DNA from: Comamonas granuli NBRC 101663
Lineage (GTDB): Bacteria; Pseudomonadota; Gammaproteobacteria; Burkholderiales; Burkholderiaceae_C
Assembly: GCF_000739995.1 (NCBI RefSeq)
Contig: NZ_BBJX01000005.1
Span: forward strand, 393,325-457,324
Length of the DNA stretch: 64,000 nt
Direction of reading: 5' to 3'
Positions 22,793 to 36,197 of this stretch are shown one piece after another (the stretch's first letter is position 1; the number at the start of each line of letters is the position of its first letter). The translations under genes were made by a program, and so were the position numbers. The notes beneath the pieces were generated by a model. It saw nothing but the letters and a program-made list of their open reading frames with translations. It was not told where the DNA came from and did not search any database.

Positions 22793-23164
22793 ATCCCCCG
22801 CGTGCACCCAGTGGCAGTCGCCGCGCGGGTTGATGAGGTAGGCGGCAATCGTGCTGTGGGGCTCCTGCTCCGAGGTGATGGCCGTGAGCCGGATGACGAT
22901 GTGCGCCTCCTGCACCAGGTTCTTGAGCATGGCCACCGGGTCGTCGGTCTCGGGCGAATAGCGCTCGAACAGCTGGCGCGCGGTCAGCATCACCTGGTCG
23001 GACGCCTTGCGCCCGCCGCTGCGCCCGCCCATGCCGTCGGCCAGCACCGCCAGCACGCAGCCGTTGTAGCGGGGGTGCGACAGCAGCAGCACCTGGTCCT
23101 GCTGGTACTCCCGGTCACCCTTGTGGATGCCGGTGGATGCGCTGAGACGAATCGGTCTGGACAT
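22352..23164 (-). CDS. PP2C-family serine/threonine protein phosphatase
   Basis: 270-residue Mg/Mn-dependent phosphatase (PPM/Stp type). Metal-binding motifs in order: NxD-like DREYQQDQ, LADGMGGRSGG, HAGDSRIYHF, ACSDGVWHYFS and GTGDNLSLVIVKI. No other domain or membrane segment is seen, so it is probably cytosolic. No Ser/Thr kinase is adjacent, so the partner is unknown. The ATG at 23164 (MSRPIRLSASTG) is chosen; the upstream in-frame extension is unsupported. Confidence 0.9.
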   Translation of the reverse strand: MSRPIRLSASTGIHKGDREYQQDQVLLLSHPRYNGCVLAVLADGMGGRSGGRKASDQVMLTARQLFERYSPETDDPVAMLKNLVQEAHIVIRLTAITSEQEPHSTIAAYLINPRGDCHWVHAGDSRIYHFQNGRMMYRTSDHSYVQALVDRGEITEAEANNHPHSNILVGCLGTESDPPITTHMIHQLMPGDVLLACSDGVWHYFSPTELASVVESLSPREATEFLIEKARMRARGTGDNLSLVIVKIEALVEETKTPAPPLFPRPPAAA

Positions 23165-23309
23165 GGCGTGGATTGTGTCTGGAGGAAATGCCGCGCGCCC
23201 CGGCACGGGGCGCCCTGGCGCCCCCATTATCGGGCGTGGTGTCGCATTTGTGCCAAGCCTGGCTGCCGCCCTGGCGCCTGGCGGGCCCACCTGGCGGTGC
23301 GGCGGCCGC

Positions 23310-24107
23310 TTACCAGAACTTCCACCAGGGGTTGCTGGGGCCCTTGAAGCCCTGCGTCAGGAACGGGCTCCGGGGGTAGTTCTTTTCGAGCACGCGGCGC
23401 GCATCGTCGCGCAACTGCACCAGGCCCAGCGCGTCGTAGGACTGCACCAGGATGTACAGCGCCTCCTCCTGCGCGGGCACGGCGTCGTAGTCCGAGAGGG
23501 CCAGTTGCGCGCGGTTGATGGCCGCCACGTAGGCGCCGCGCTGGAAGTAGTAGCGCGCCACGTGTACTTCGTACTGCGCGAGCGAATTGACGATGTAGGT
23601 CATGCGCTGGCGCGCGTCCTGGGCGTAGCGCGACTCGGGAAAGCGTGCGGCGAGCTCGCGGAACGCCTCGAACGAGTCCTTGGCCGCCTTCTGGTCGCGC
23701 TCGGACAGGTCCTGGCGCGACACCCAGGAGAACAGGCCCAGGTTGTCATTGAAGTTGACCAGGCCCTTGAGGTACAGCGCGTAGTCGATGGCCGGGCTGG
23801 TGGGGTGCAGCTTCATGAAGCGCTCCAGCGTGGCCAGCGCCTGGGCCTTTTCGCCGCCCTTGTACTGCGCGTAGGCCTTGTCGAGCTGCGCCTGCTGCGC
23901 CAGGGGCGTGCCCGCCGCACGGCCTTCGAGCTTTTCGAGCAGGGGCACGGCGGCGTCGTAGCCGCCGCTGTTGAGCTCGTCGCGCGCCTCGGAGTAGATG
24001 CGGTCCGTGGTCCAGCCGGTGGTCTTGTCCTCGGGGGTGCTGGAGCAGCCCGCGGCCAGGGCGGCAGCCAGCAGGGCCGGGAGAAGGAGGGGACGGACAC
24101 GCAGCAT
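23310..24107 (-). CDS. bamD: Outer-membrane protein assembly lipoprotein BamD
   Basis: Essential lipoprotein of the BAM complex that inserts beta-barrel proteins in the outer membrane. Lipoprotein signal LLAAALAAGC with lipidated Cys21 in a 265-aa protein, then TPR-like repeats: YSEARDELNSGGYDAAVPLLEKLE, YKGGEKAQALATLERFMKLHP, and the signature AFRELAARFPESRYAQDARQRM. It ends with aromatic residues (PWWKFW). The start at 24107 puts the signal peptide at the N-terminus. Divergent from dnaE. Confidence 0.95.
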   Translation of the reverse strand: MLRVRPLLLPALLAAALAAGCSSTPEDKTTGWTTDRIYSEARDELNSGGYDAAVPLLEKLEGRAAGTPLAQQAQLDKAYAQYKGGEKAQALATLERFMKLHPTSPAIDYALYLKGLVNFNDNLGLFSWVSRQDLSERDQKAAKDSFEAFRELAARFPESRYAQDARQRMTYIVNSLAQYEVHVARYYFQRGAYVAAINRAQLALSDYDAVPAQEEALYILVQSYDALGLVQLRDDARRVLEKNYPRSPFLTQGFKGPSNPWWKFW

Positions 24108-24262
24108 GGACAAGGGCTTTCTGGCGGTAAGAGGCTGGGGCTGCGGCGGGGCCGGGGCCGGCCTGCGGGCACGCATTGCCACCGGATTGTAGCGACGGCT
24201 TTCCCACCTGCGCGGCCGGCCTGTGCGGGCGCCGTGGCGTGCCGGGTTTCTACAATGCAGGC

Positions 24263-27200
24263 ATGTTTGTCCATCTGCGCCTGCACACCGAATTTTCCGT
24301 CGTGGACGGAACCAACCGCATCGACGACGTGGTGGCCAGCGCAGCCGCCGACGGCCAGCCGGCGCTGGCCATCACCGACCTCAACAACCTGTTTGGCGCC
24401 ATCAAGTTCTACAAGGCGGCGCGCGGCAAGGGCGTCAAGCCCGTGCTGGGCGCCGAGATCATGCTGGAGGCCGAGGCCGGGCATGCGCCCGCGCGCATGC
24501 TGCTGCTGGTGCAAAGCCGCCAGGGCTATCTGCATTTGTCCGAACTGCTGGCGCGGGCCTGGACGGGCAATGCCGCCAAGGGCCAGGCGCTGTGCTCCTG
24601 GGCCTGGCTGCAGGAGCTGGGCGAGGGCCTGATCGCGCTCTCGGGTGCGCAGGCCGGGCCGGTGGGCCAGGCGCTGCTGCGCGGCGATGAGGCCGGCGCC
24701 ACGGACCTGGCCCTGCGCCTGGCCGGGCTGTTTCCGCACCGCTTCTACATCGAGGTGCAGCGCGCCGGCCGCCCCGAGGACGAAGCCCATGTGGCGGCGG
24801 CCGTGCCGCTGGCCGCGCGCCTGAGGCTCCCGGTGGTGGCCACGCACCCCGTGCAGTTCGCCACCGAAGACGATTACGAGGCCCACGAGGCGCGCGTGTG
24901 CATTGCCGAGGGCGAAATCCTGGCCAATCCGCGGCGTGTGCGCCGCTTCACGCGCGAGCAGTACTTCAAGACCGCGGCCCAGATGCAGCAGCTCTTTGCC
25001 GACCTGCCCTCGGCCCTGGCCAATACGGTGGAGATCGCCAAGCGCTGCAACCTCACCCTGGTGCTGGGCAAGCCGCAGTTGCCCGACTTCCCCACGCCCG
25101 GGGGCATGCCCATAGAGGAATACTTCCGCCTGGCCTCGTTCGAGGGGCTGGAGCAGCGGCTTGCGCACCTGTACCCCGACCCCCAGGAACGCGAGCGCCA
25201 GCGCCCGCGCTATGTGGAGCGGCTGGAGTTCGAGCTGGGCACCATCCTCAAGATGGGTTTCCCCGGCTACTTCCTCATCGTGGGCGACTTCATCCAGTGG
25301 GCCAAGGCCAACGGCTGCCCCGTGGGGCCGGGCCGGGGCTCGGGCGCGGGCTCGCTGGTGGCCTATGCGCTCAAGATCACCGACCTGGACCCGCTGCAGT
25401 ACAACCTGCTGTTCGAGCGCTTCCTGAACCCGGAGCGGGTGTCCATGCCCGACTTCGACATCGACTTCTGCCAGGCCAACCGCGACCGCGTGATCGACTA
25501 CGTGAAGGAAAAATACGGCAAGGACGCCGTGAGCCAGATCGCCACCTTCGGCACCATGGCGGCCAAGGCGGCCATCCGCGACGTGGGCCGCGTCATGGAC
25601 ATGAGCTACACCTTCTGCGACGGCATTTCAAAATTAGTGCCGGGCAAGCCGGGCCAGACCTACACCCTGGCCTACCCGCCCGAGCAGAAGAAGGAAGGCG
25701 ACAAGAACAACTACGCCCTGGAGCTCGAACCGCAGCTGTACGAGCGCGTGCGCAAGGAAGAAGACGTGCGCACCATCATCGAGATGGCGCAAAAGCTCGA
25801 AGGCATGACGCGCAACATCGGCATGCACGCCGGGGGCGTGCTGATCGCGCCGGGCAAGCTGACCGACTTCTGCCCCCTGTACCAGCAGCCCGGCAGCGAA
25901 TCGGCCGTGAGCCAGTACGACAAGGACGACGTGGAGGCCATCGGCCTGGTGAAGTTCGACTTCCTGGGCCTGGCCACGCTCACCATCCTGGAGATCGCCA
26001 AGGAGTTCATCGTCCGGAGGCACAAGGGCCAGGAGAATTTTGCCTTCGAGAACATCGCGCTGGACGACGGCCCCACCTACCGCCTGTTCTCCGAGGGCAA
26101 GACCGAGGCCGTGTTCCAGTTTGAAAGCCGCGGCATGCAGGGCATGCTGAAGGAGGCCAAGCCCAGCCGCCTGGAAGACCTGATCGCCCTGAACGCGCTG
26201 TACCGCCCGGGGCCCATGGACCTGATCCCGAGCTTCGTGAACCGCAAGCACGGCAAGGAAGTGGTGGAGTACCCGCACCCCCTGGTCGAGCCGGTGCTCG
26301 CCGAGACCTACGGCATCATGGTCTACCAGGAGCAGGTGATGCAGACGGCGCAGGTGCTGGGCGGCTACAGCCTGGGCGGCGCCGACATGCTGCGCCGGGC
26401 CATGGGCAAGAAAAAGCCCGAGGAAATGGCCCAGCACCGCGACCTCTTCCGCAAGGGCGCGGCCGAGAAGGGCATCAGCCAGGAGAAGGCCGACGAGGTC
26501 TTCGACCTGATGGAGAAGTTCGCGGGCTACGGCTTCAACAAGTCGCACGCCGCCGCCTACTCGCTGCTGGCCTACCACACGGCCTGGCTCAAGGTGCACT
26601 ACACGGCCGAGTTCTTCTGCGCCAACATGACGGTGGAGATGGACGACACCGACAAGCTCAAGGTGTTGCACGAGGACGCCACGCGGCAGTTCGGCATGCA
26701 GTTCGAGCCGCCGGACATCAACCGTGGCCAGTACCGCTTCGAGCCGGTGAGCGACACCGTGATCCGCTACGGCCTGGGCGCTATCAAGGGCACGGGCCAG
26801 CAGGCCATCGAGGCCATCGTCGCCGCGCGCGAGGGACGCGGCGAAGGCCCGCGCGGGCATGAGAAAGGCCCCTTCACCAGCCTGTTCGACTTTTGCGTGC
26901 GCGTGGACCGCGGGCGCATCAACAAGCGCACGGTCGATGCACTCATCAAGGCCGGCGCCTTCGACAGCCTGCACCGCAACCGCGCGGCGCTGTCGGCCTC
27001 CATCGACCGCGCCTTCGACTTTGCCGCGGCGCAGCTCGCCAACGCCAACCAGGGCGGCCTGTTCGACATGATGGGCGACGACGCCCACGGCTCCAGCACC
27101 CAGGAGCCCGAGCTGGCCGACGTGCCGCCCTGGGGCGTGCGCGAGCAGCTCGTGCAGGAGAAGACCGCCCTGGGCTTCTACCTCTCGGGGCATTTGTTCG

Positions 27201-27799
27201 ACGAAGGGGCGCGCGAGATCGCGGGCTTCGTGCGCACGCGCATCGCCGACCTGGTGGACACGCGCGAGACGCAGACCGTCGCCGGCATCGTGTCCGACTT
27301 CCGTGTCGTCACCGGCCAGCGCGGGCGCCAGGGCATCTTCGTGCTCGAAGACGGCGCCGCGCGCGTCGAGGCCTCGGCCAGCGAGTCCGTCGTCCAGACC
27401 TACCGCGAGCTGCTCAAGGACGACGAGCTGGTCATCGTCAGCGGCCGCCTGCAGCCCGGGCGCAACGGCTTCGAGGCGCGCTTCATCGTCCAGCAGGTGC
27501 ACGACCTGGCCGGCGCGCGCTGCCGTTTCGGCCGCTACCTGCATGTGGCGGCGGGCCTGCCGCCGCCGGAAGTCGGGCGGCTGCTGCGCGAGTTCCCGGC
27601 GCGCACCGAATCCACCGAGCACGGCGACCTGCTGCAGGGCCTGCGCGTGCGCCTGTCGGTGCGCTGCACGCAGGGCGGCGAGGGCGCTGCGGCCGAACTG
27701 CAACTTGGCGACGCTTTTCGCGTCTACCCCAGTGATGCGGCCCTGGCCGCATGGCGCGCGCAGGCCGCGGGCGGCGCCGTCGCCGTGGTGTATGACTGA
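24263..27799 (+). CDS. dnaE: DNA polymerase III subunit alpha
   Basis: Replicative polymerase catalytic subunit, DnaE1 type, 1178 residues. N-terminal PHP domain (FVHLRLHTEFSVVDG, ALAITDLNNLFGAIKFY), the polymerase catalytic PDFDIDFCQANRDRVIDYV, GPGRGSGAGSLVAYAL, and the fingers/tandem HhH region (YGFNKSHAAAYSLLAYHTAWLK), then a C-terminal OB fold (TVAGIVSDFRVVTGQRGRQGIFVLEDG). The start ATG 24263 gives the family's N-terminus; the frame runs 29 codons further upstream without homology. Confidence 0.97.
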   Translation: MFVHLRLHTEFSVVDGTNRIDDVVASAAADGQPALAITDLNNLFGAIKFYKAARGKGVKPVLGAEIMLEAEAGHAPARMLLLVQSRQGYLHLSELLARAWTGNAAKGQALCSWAWLQELGEGLIALSGAQAGPVGQALLRGDEAGATDLALRLAGLFPHRFYIEVQRAGRPEDEAHVAAAVPLAARLRLPVVATHPVQFATEDDYEAHEARVCIAEGEILANPRRVRRFTREQYFKTAAQMQQLFADLPSALANTVEIAKRCNLTLVLGKPQLPDFPTPGGMPIEEYFRLASFEGLEQRLAHLYPDPQERERQRPRYVERLEFELGTILKMGFPGYFLIVGDFIQWAKANGCPVGPGRGSGAGSLVAYALKITDLDPLQYNLLFERFLNPERVSMPDFDIDFCQANRDRVIDYVKEKYGKDAVSQIATFGTMAAKAAIRDVGRVMDMSYTFCDGISKLVPGKPGQTYTLAYPPEQKKEGDKNNYALELEPQLYERVRKEEDVRTIIEMAQKLEGMTRNIGMHAGGVLIAPGKLTDFCPLYQQPGSESAVSQYDKDDVEAIGLVKFDFLGLATLTILEIAKEFIVRRHKGQENFAFENIALDDGPTYRLFSEGKTEAVFQFESRGMQGMLKEAKPSRLEDLIALNALYRPGPMDLIPSFVNRKHGKEVVEYPHPLVEPVLAETYGIMVYQEQVMQTAQVLGGYSLGGADMLRRAMGKKKPEEMAQHRDLFRKGAAEKGISQEKADEVFDLMEKFAGYGFNKSHAAAYSLLAYHTAWLKVHYTAEFFCANMTVEMDDTDKLKVLHEDATRQFGMQFEPPDINRGQYRFEPVSDTVIRYGLGAIKGTGQQAIEAIVAAREGRGEGPRGHEKGPFTSLFDFCVRVDRGRINKRTVDALIKAGAFDSLHRNRAALSASIDRAFDFAAAQLANANQGGLFDMMGDDAHGSSTQEPELADVPPWGVREQLVQEKTALGFYLSGHLFDEGAREIAGFVRTRIADLVDTRETQTVAGIVSDFRVVTGQRGRQGIFVLEDGAARVEASASESVVQTYRELLKDDELVIVSGRLQPGRNGFEARFIVQQVHDLAGARCRFGRYLHVAAGLPPPEVGRLLREFPARTESTEHGDLLQGLRVRLSVRCTQGGEGAAAELQLGDAFRVYPSDAALAAWRAQAAGGAVAVVYD

Positions 27800-27864
27800 G
27801 CCCTTGAAATGGCCCTGAATGGTCAAACATCTCGACTCTGCAACTGTCGAAGCTGCTCGCTAGA

Positions 27865-28233
27865 ATGAAATCCATGGCTACCCAACCCCCTGCAGTACCC
27901 CCAGGCCCGATCGTGCACCGGCCCACGCCGGAAGGCGACGGCACGGTCGTGCTCGAACGGGTGCCGCAGAAAATCAAGCCCCCGCAGATGTACCAGGTGC
28001 TGATGCTCAACGACGACTACACCCCCATGGAGTTCGTCGTGGTCGTGCTGCAGGAGTTTTTCCACAAGGACCGCGAAACCGCCACCCAGATCATGCTCAA
28101 GATCCACCTGGACGGCAAAGGCGTGTGCGGCGTGTACCCGCACGACATTGCCAATACCAAGGTCCAACTGGTGCTGGATGCGGCCCGCCAGGCGGGCCAC
28201 CCCCTGCAATGCGTGTGTGAGCCGGTTGAATAA
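27865..28233 (+). CDS. clpS: ATP-dependent Clp protease adaptor ClpS
   Basis: N-recognin that binds N-terminal Leu/Phe/Tyr/Trp and hands substrates to ClpAP. 122 residues. The substrate pocket is recognisable: [15 protein letters not shown] (Asn-Asp-Asp and gate Met) and [23 protein letters not shown] (His). The N-terminal tail is proline-rich. An in-frame ATG at 27874 is an alternative start. It lies 61 bp before clpA, the partner unfoldase, and in the same window as aat and bpt, which make its substrates. Confidence 0.96.
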   Translation: MKSMATQPPAVPPGPIVHRPTPEGDGTVVLERVPQKIKPPQMYQVLMLNDDYTPMEFVVVVLQEFFHKDRETATQIMLKIHLDGKGVCGVYPHDIANTKVQLVLDAARQAGHPLQCVCEPVE

Positions 28234-28294
28234 AGGCCACACCGCCCTGAAGTAGTCCCCTATCCCTGACCTGCAAGCACAAAGGAGTTCTCAC

Positions 28295-30646
<2,352 letters not shown>

Positions 30647-30709
30647 AGGCGCCCCCGGCCCGCCCGACCGCGCGGCGGCCCTCACGGCCGCCGCAGGGCT
30701 CCTACCATA

Positions 30710-30748
30710 CGACTGGGCCTGCCTGTAACGGCAGGCCCAGTCGTTTTT
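30710..30748 (+). terminator. Rho-independent terminator of clpSA
   Basis: Perfect 14-bp stem CGACTGGGCCTGCC / GGCAGGCCCAGTCG, six-base loop, then five T (30744-30748). Confidence 0.95.
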
Positions 30749-30836
30749 GCACCTGCAAAAGCCGTGCGGTCCTGATGTCCGGGCGGAGTGCGCGCGCCGG
30801 CCCTGGGCCGTGCCGGCCTGCGCGCAGCGCCGTGGC

Positions 30837-31724
30837 TCAGGCCTTCTTCTGCACCATCTTGATCACGCTCGAAAAGTCCTCGCCGCCATGCCCCGCGATG
30901 CTGTGCGCCGCGTAGAGGGCGCGGGCCAGGCCGCCCAGGGGGGTGCTGGCCTTGGTGGCCATGGCGTTTTCCTGGGCCAGGCCCAGGTCCTTGAGCATGA
31001 GGTCGGTGCCAAAGCCGCCGGCGTAGCCCTTGCTGGCGGGGGCGTTCTCGTGCACGCCAGGGAAGGGGTTGTACTTCTCCAGCGCCCAGTTGCCGCCCGA
31101 GCTGCGGCGCATGATTTCGCTCAGCACCTTGGGGTCCAGGCCGTTGGCCACGCCCAGGGCGATGGCCTCGCTGGTGCCGATCATCAGGATGCCCAGAAGC
31201 ATGTTGTTGCAGATCTTGGCCGTCTGGCCCGCGCCCACGGCTCCGGCGTGGAAGATGTTGGCGCCCATCTTTTCCAGCAGGGGGCGGGCGCGCTCCAATT
31301 GGGCGGTGCTGCCGCCGACCATGAAGGTCAGCGTGCCGGCGATGGCGCCGCCGGTGCCGCCGGAGACGGGCGCGTCGATGAAGTCGATGCCCAGGCTTTC
31401 AGCGGCCTTGGCGACCTTCTGGCTGGTGGCGGCGGCGATGGTCGAGCTGTCGATCACCAGCGTGCCCTTGGCAATGCTGGCCAGCAGGTTGCCGTTGCCC
31501 AGGAACAGGCCTTCCACGTGCTGGCTGGCGGGCAGCATGGTGATGACGGCTTCGGCGCCTTGCACGGCGTCCTGCGCGCTGGTGGCCACGCTCAGGCCTT
31601 CGGCCTTGACCTTGGCGAGCGCATCCTGGCTCAGGTCGAAGGCCTTGACGCTGTGGCCCGCCTTGTGCAGGTTGATGGCCATGGGGCCGCCCATGTTGCC
31701 GAGGCCGATGAATGCGATTTGCAT
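30837..31724 (-). CDS. mmsB: 3-hydroxyisobutyrate dehydrogenase
   Basis: Oxidises 3-hydroxyisobutyrate to methylmalonate semialdehyde in valine breakdown. 295 residues: N-terminal NAD-binding FIGLGNMGGPMAINLHKAGH, substrate-binding DAPVSGGTGGAIAGTLTFMVGG, catalytic Lys region GQTAKICNNMLLGILMIGTSEA, and the C-terminal helical domain with KDLGLAQENA. Last gene of the mmsA / acyl-CoA dehydrogenase / tfoX-like / mmsB cluster, separated from the preceding gene by an intergenic repeat. Confidence 0.96.
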   Translation of the reverse strand: MQIAFIGLGNMGGPMAINLHKAGHSVKAFDLSQDALAKVKAEGLSVATSAQDAVQGAEAVITMLPASQHVEGLFLGNGNLLASIAKGTLVIDSSTIAAATSQKVAKAAESLGIDFIDAPVSGGTGGAIAGTLTFMVGGSTAQLERARPLLEKMGANIFHAGAVGAGQTAKICNNMLLGILMIGTSEAIALGVANGLDPKVLSEIMRRSSGGNWALEKYNPFPGVHENAPASKGYAGGFGTDLMLKDLGLAQENAMATKASTPLGGLARALYAAHSIAGHGGEDFSSVIKMVQKKA

Positions 31725-31765
31725 GGTGTTGTCTCCTGGTCGGTGGGGAAGGATGGGATGAGAGA

Positions 31766-31830
31766 TGCTATTGTTTTAGGAGCTATTAGCGCTTGCTGCA
31801 TAAGCGCTAGAAGCTAAAAATGCTTGAAAT
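31766..31830. repeat. Palindromic intergenic repeat, copy D
   Basis: The most complete copy: GCTATTGTTTTAGGAGCTAT, TAGCGCTTGCTGCATAAGCG, CTAGAAGCTAAAAATGCTTG. The arms AGCGCTT / AAGCGCT and TAGC..GCTA pair. Fills the gap between mmsB and the tfoX-like gene. Confidence 0.88.
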
Positions 31831-31831
31831 G

Positions 31832-32224
31832 TCATGCCATGGTCCCTTGGCGCGCCTTGGCACGCCGGGGCGAGGCCTTGGCCTGCGGGTTGTAGGCGAG
31901 GGCGGTTTGCACCCAGTGCTGCCACTGGGGCCGGGTGGCGTAGCCTGCGGGCTCCACCCAGAAGTAGCCGGGCATGCCGCCGCGCGGGTCCAGCTCGCGC
32001 ACGCCGGGCGTTTCGGCTGTGGCGGCGTGCTCCAGCGGCGGCAGGCGCACCAGCAGGTCTTCGCCCTTGACGGCCAGGCACAGCTTGCTGTCCACCATGA
32101 AGGCGTGGCAGCCAAACAGTTTGCGTTCGTCCACCGTGGCGTCCGCGCCCAGGTGCTCGGCCAGCGCGTCCCGCACCGCGGCGATGAGGTGCAGGGTTTC
32201 GTCGGCCAGGGGGCGGGCGGGCAT
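31832..32224 (-). CDS. TfoX/Sxy N-terminal-domain protein
   Basis: 130-residue protein with the TfoX N-terminal fold: VDERKLFGCHAFMVDSKLCLAVKGEDLLVRLP and GMPGYFWVEPAGYATRPQWQHWV, then a basic tail. It lacks the TfoX C-terminal domain, so it is the single-domain type whose function is unknown; a role in competence should not be assumed. It starts 11 bp after the acyl-CoA dehydrogenase stop on the same strand and so is part of the valine-catabolism unit. Confidence 0.78.
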   Translation of the reverse strand: MPARPLADETLHLIAAVRDALAEHLGADATVDERKLFGCHAFMVDSKLCLAVKGEDLLVRLPPLEHAATAETPGVRELDPRGGMPGYFWVEPAGYATRPQWQHWVQTALAYNPQAKASPRRAKARQGTMA

Positions 32225-32234
32225 GGCGGGGGGG

Positions 32235-33401
32235 CTAGCGGATCACATCCGGCGCGTCGCCGTCGAGCATGCGCCGGGCGATGATGACGCGCATGATCTC
32301 GTTCGTGCCTTCCAGGATCTGGTGCACGCGCGCGTCGCGCATCAGGCGCTCCAGCGGGTATTCGCGGATGTAGCCGTAGCCGCCGTGCAGTTGCAGCGCC
32401 TCGTTGCAGACGTTGAAGCCCGCGTCGGTGGCAAAGCGCTTGGCCATGGCGCAGTAGGTGCTGGCGTTGGCGTCGCCCGCATCAAGCTTGCTGGCGGCCA
32501 GGCGCACCATCTGGCGCGCGGCCACCAGCTCCGTGGCCATGTCGGCCAGCTTGAACTGCAGCGCCTGGAAGCTGGCGATGGGCTTGCCGAACTGCTTGCG
32601 GTCCTGCATGTACTGCTGCGCCTGCTTGAGCGCGCCTTGCGCCGCGCCCACCGAGCAGGTGGCGATGTTGATGCGCCCGCCGTCCAGGCCCTTCATGGCG
32701 ATCTTGAAGCCCTCGCCCTCGCGGCCCAGCAGGTGGTTGGCGGGGATGCGCACGTTGTCGAAGCTGATCTGGCGCGTGGGCTGGCTGTTCCAGCCCATCT
32801 TTTCTTCCTTCTTGCCGTAGCTGATGCCCGGCGTGTGGGCCGGAACGGCGAAGGCCGAGATGCCCGCAGCGCCCGAACTCGCGTCGCCCGTGCGGGCCAT
32901 GAGCACCAGCACGTCGGTGCTGCCCGCGCCGGAGATGAAGGCCTTGGAGCCGTTGATGACGTATTCGGCGCCCACCAGTTCGGCGCGCGTTTTGAGCGAG
33001 GCGGCGTCCGAGCCCGCGCCGGGTTCGGTCAGGCAGTAGGAGGCCAGCTTTTCACCGCTGGTCAGCAGCGGACCCCAGTGGTCGCGCACCTCGGGCTGGG
33101 CCCAGGTGCCGAGCATCCAGGTCGCCATGTTGTGGATGGTGATGAAGGCGGTGGTGGAGGGGTCCACGGCCGCCATTTCCTCGAACACCAGCGTGGCGTC
33201 GAGCCGGGGCAAGGCCAGGCCGCCCGCGGCCTCGGGGGCGTACAGGCCGCAAAAGCCCAGTTCGCCGGCCTTGGCAATGGCCTCGCGCGGGAAGATGCCC
33301 TCGGCGTCCCAGTGCGCGGCGTGCGGGGCCAACTCGGCCAGGGCGAATTGGCGCGCGGTGTCGGCAAAGGCGCGCTGGTCTTCGGTCAGTTCAAAGTCCA
33401 T
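32235..33401 (-). CDS. Acyl-CoA dehydrogenase, probably isobutyryl-CoA dehydrogenase
   Basis: FAD-dependent alpha,beta-dehydrogenation of an acyl-CoA, passing electrons to ETF. 388 residues with YCLTEPGAGSDAASLKTRA (flavin-contact segment), the Q..GGYGYIREYPLERLMRDARV segment, and the catalytic Glu in ILEGTNEIMRVIIARRML. Flanked by mmsA and mmsB, so isobutyryl-CoA (valine pathway) is the likely substrate; that is inferred from context. An ETF-quinone oxidoreductase gene lies at 53-55 kb. Confidence 0.9.
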   Translation of the reverse strand: MDFELTEDQRAFADTARQFALAELAPHAAHWDAEGIFPREAIAKAGELGFCGLYAPEAAGGLALPRLDATLVFEEMAAVDPSTTAFITIHNMATWMLGTWAQPEVRDHWGPLLTSGEKLASYCLTEPGAGSDAASLKTRAELVGAEYVINGSKAFISGAGSTDVLVLMARTGDASSGAAGISAFAVPAHTPGISYGKKEEKMGWNSQPTRQISFDNVRIPANHLLGREGEGFKIAMKGLDGGRINIATCSVGAAQGALKQAQQYMQDRKQFGKPIASFQALQFKLADMATELVAARQMVRLAASKLDAGDANASTYCAMAKRFATDAGFNVCNEALQLHGGYGYIREYPLERLMRDARVHQILEGTNEIMRVIIARRMLDGDAPDVIR

Positions 33402-33419
33402 GCGGGTGTCTCTTGCTCT

Positions 33420-33478
33420 TTTTTTGATAGCTGCCAGCGCTTTACCGTAAAGCGCTGGAGGCCTATTTTCTTTGAAAT
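33420..33478. repeat. Palindromic intergenic repeat, copy E
   Basis: TTGATAGCTGCCAGCGCTTT ACCG TAAAGCGCTGGAGGCCTATT: a near-perfect stem CCAGCGCTTTA / TAAAGCGCTGG on a tetraloop (CCG core). Located between mmsA and the acyl-CoA dehydrogenase, so it interrupts the operon. Confidence 0.88.
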
Positions 33479-33512
33479 CCCTCCCCGCGGGGCGGGGAGG
33501 GCAGCCGGGGGC

Positions 33513-35024
<1,512 letters not shown>

Positions 35025-35156
35025 GGGGGTAGTCTCCTGAAAAGGGCACGGGCACCATGCCCGGATGGCGAGCATCGTAGCTTTGCGATTTTGTAAGCAC
35101 AATATCCAACATTGCGCACGAGATTTGCAAATATGCACAACAACCGATCGGCCCCC

Positions 35157-36047
35157 ATGGACTGGGACAACCTGCGCTTCTTCCTCGAACTGGCGCGCGC
35201 GGGCACGCTGGTGGGCGCGGCCCGCCGCCTGGGCGTGGACCACACCACCGTGGCGCGGCGCATCCAGGGGCTGGAGAAGCAGGTGGACGCGGCGCTTTTC
35301 GCACGCGAGGCGCTGGGCCACCGCCTGACCGAGGCCGGGCGCGCGCTGCTGCCGCGCGTCGAGGCCATGGAGGCGGCCTTTCTCGCCGTGCAAAGCGCCG
35401 CGCCCGGGGTGGGACCGGGGCTGCACGGCGTGGTGCGCATAGGCACCACCGAGGGCTTCGGCAACCTGGTGCTGGCCGCGCCGCTGGCGCGCTTTGCGCA
35501 GCAGCACCCCGGCCTGGTGGTGGACCTGCTGGCTCTGCCGCGCCTGGTGCACCTGTCGCGGCGCGAGGCCGACATCGTCATCTCGCTGGAGCGCCCGGCG
35601 CGCGGCCCGGTCATCGTGGTCAAGCTCACGGACTACGTGCTGCAACTCTACGGCGCGCGCAGCTACCTAGCGCAGCACCCGCCCATCCGCACGGCCGAAG
35701 ACCTGCGCGGCCACAGCTTCATCAGCTACGTGGACGACCTGCTGTTCAGCAAGGAGCTGCAAATCCTCGACGAACTGCACCGCCCCGGCCAGTACGCGCT
35801 GCGCAGCACCAGCGTGCTGGCGCAGTTCGAGGCCGTGCGCGCCGGTGCCGGCCTGGCCGTGCTGCCCGCCTTTGTGGCGGCGCAGGACGCTGCTGTGCAA
35901 CCCGTGCTGCCGGGCCAGGCGCGCTTTACGCGCACGTTCTGGATGAGCATGCCCGCCGAAAACAAGCATGTGGCCCGCATGCAGGCCACCTGGGCGTATC
36001 TGCGCGAGGCGGTGGGGCAGCGGCAGGGGGTGTTGAATCCGGGGTGA
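35157..36047 (+). CDS. LysR-family transcriptional regulator (probable regulator of the mms cluster)
   Basis: About 296 residues. N-terminal w[43 protein letters not shown]; the remainder is the LysR substrate-binding domain ([39 protein letters not shown]). Start chosen at 35157 where the HTH begins; ATG 35133 is also possible. Divergent from mmsA with about 130 bp between, containing the palindrome ATTTGCAAAT (35124-35133) and AT-rich DNA suitable for a LysR site. Regulation of valine catabolism is inferred from position. Confidence 0.87.
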   Translation: MDWDNLRFFLELARAGTLVGAARRLGVDHTTVARRIQGLEKQVDAALFAREALGHRLTEAGRALLPRVEAMEAAFLAVQSAAPGVGPGLHGVVRIGTTEGFGNLVLAAPLARFAQQHPGLVVDLLALPRLVHLSRREADIVISLERPARGPVIVVKLTDYVLQLYGARSYLAQHPPIRTAEDLRGHSFISYVDDLLFSKELQILDELHRPGQYALRSTSVLAQFEAVRAGAGLAVLPAFVAAQDAAVQPVLPGQARFTRTFWMSMPAENKHVARMQATWAYLREAVGQRQGVLNPG

Positions 36048-36049
36048 TT

Positions 36050-36110
36050 GCTATTGAATTGATAGCTGCTTGCGCTTGATGGGTAGGCGCTAGGGATGAA
36101 TTTCTTTCAC
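36050..36110. repeat. Palindromic intergenic repeat, copy F
   Basis: TGCTATTGAATTGATAGCTG CTTGCGCTTGATGGGTAGGC GCTAGGGATGAATTTC; right arm decayed (AGGCGCTAGGG). It marks the boundary between the chromosomal LysR gene and the integron remnant. Confidence 0.82.
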
Positions 36111-36197
36111 ATTTTTCCCGTCAGTGCTGTTTTGGCGATGTGAACTGGTGGAATCGACCCATTGCAGTCCTTCCCCCACATTCCGACAACTGGGCCT

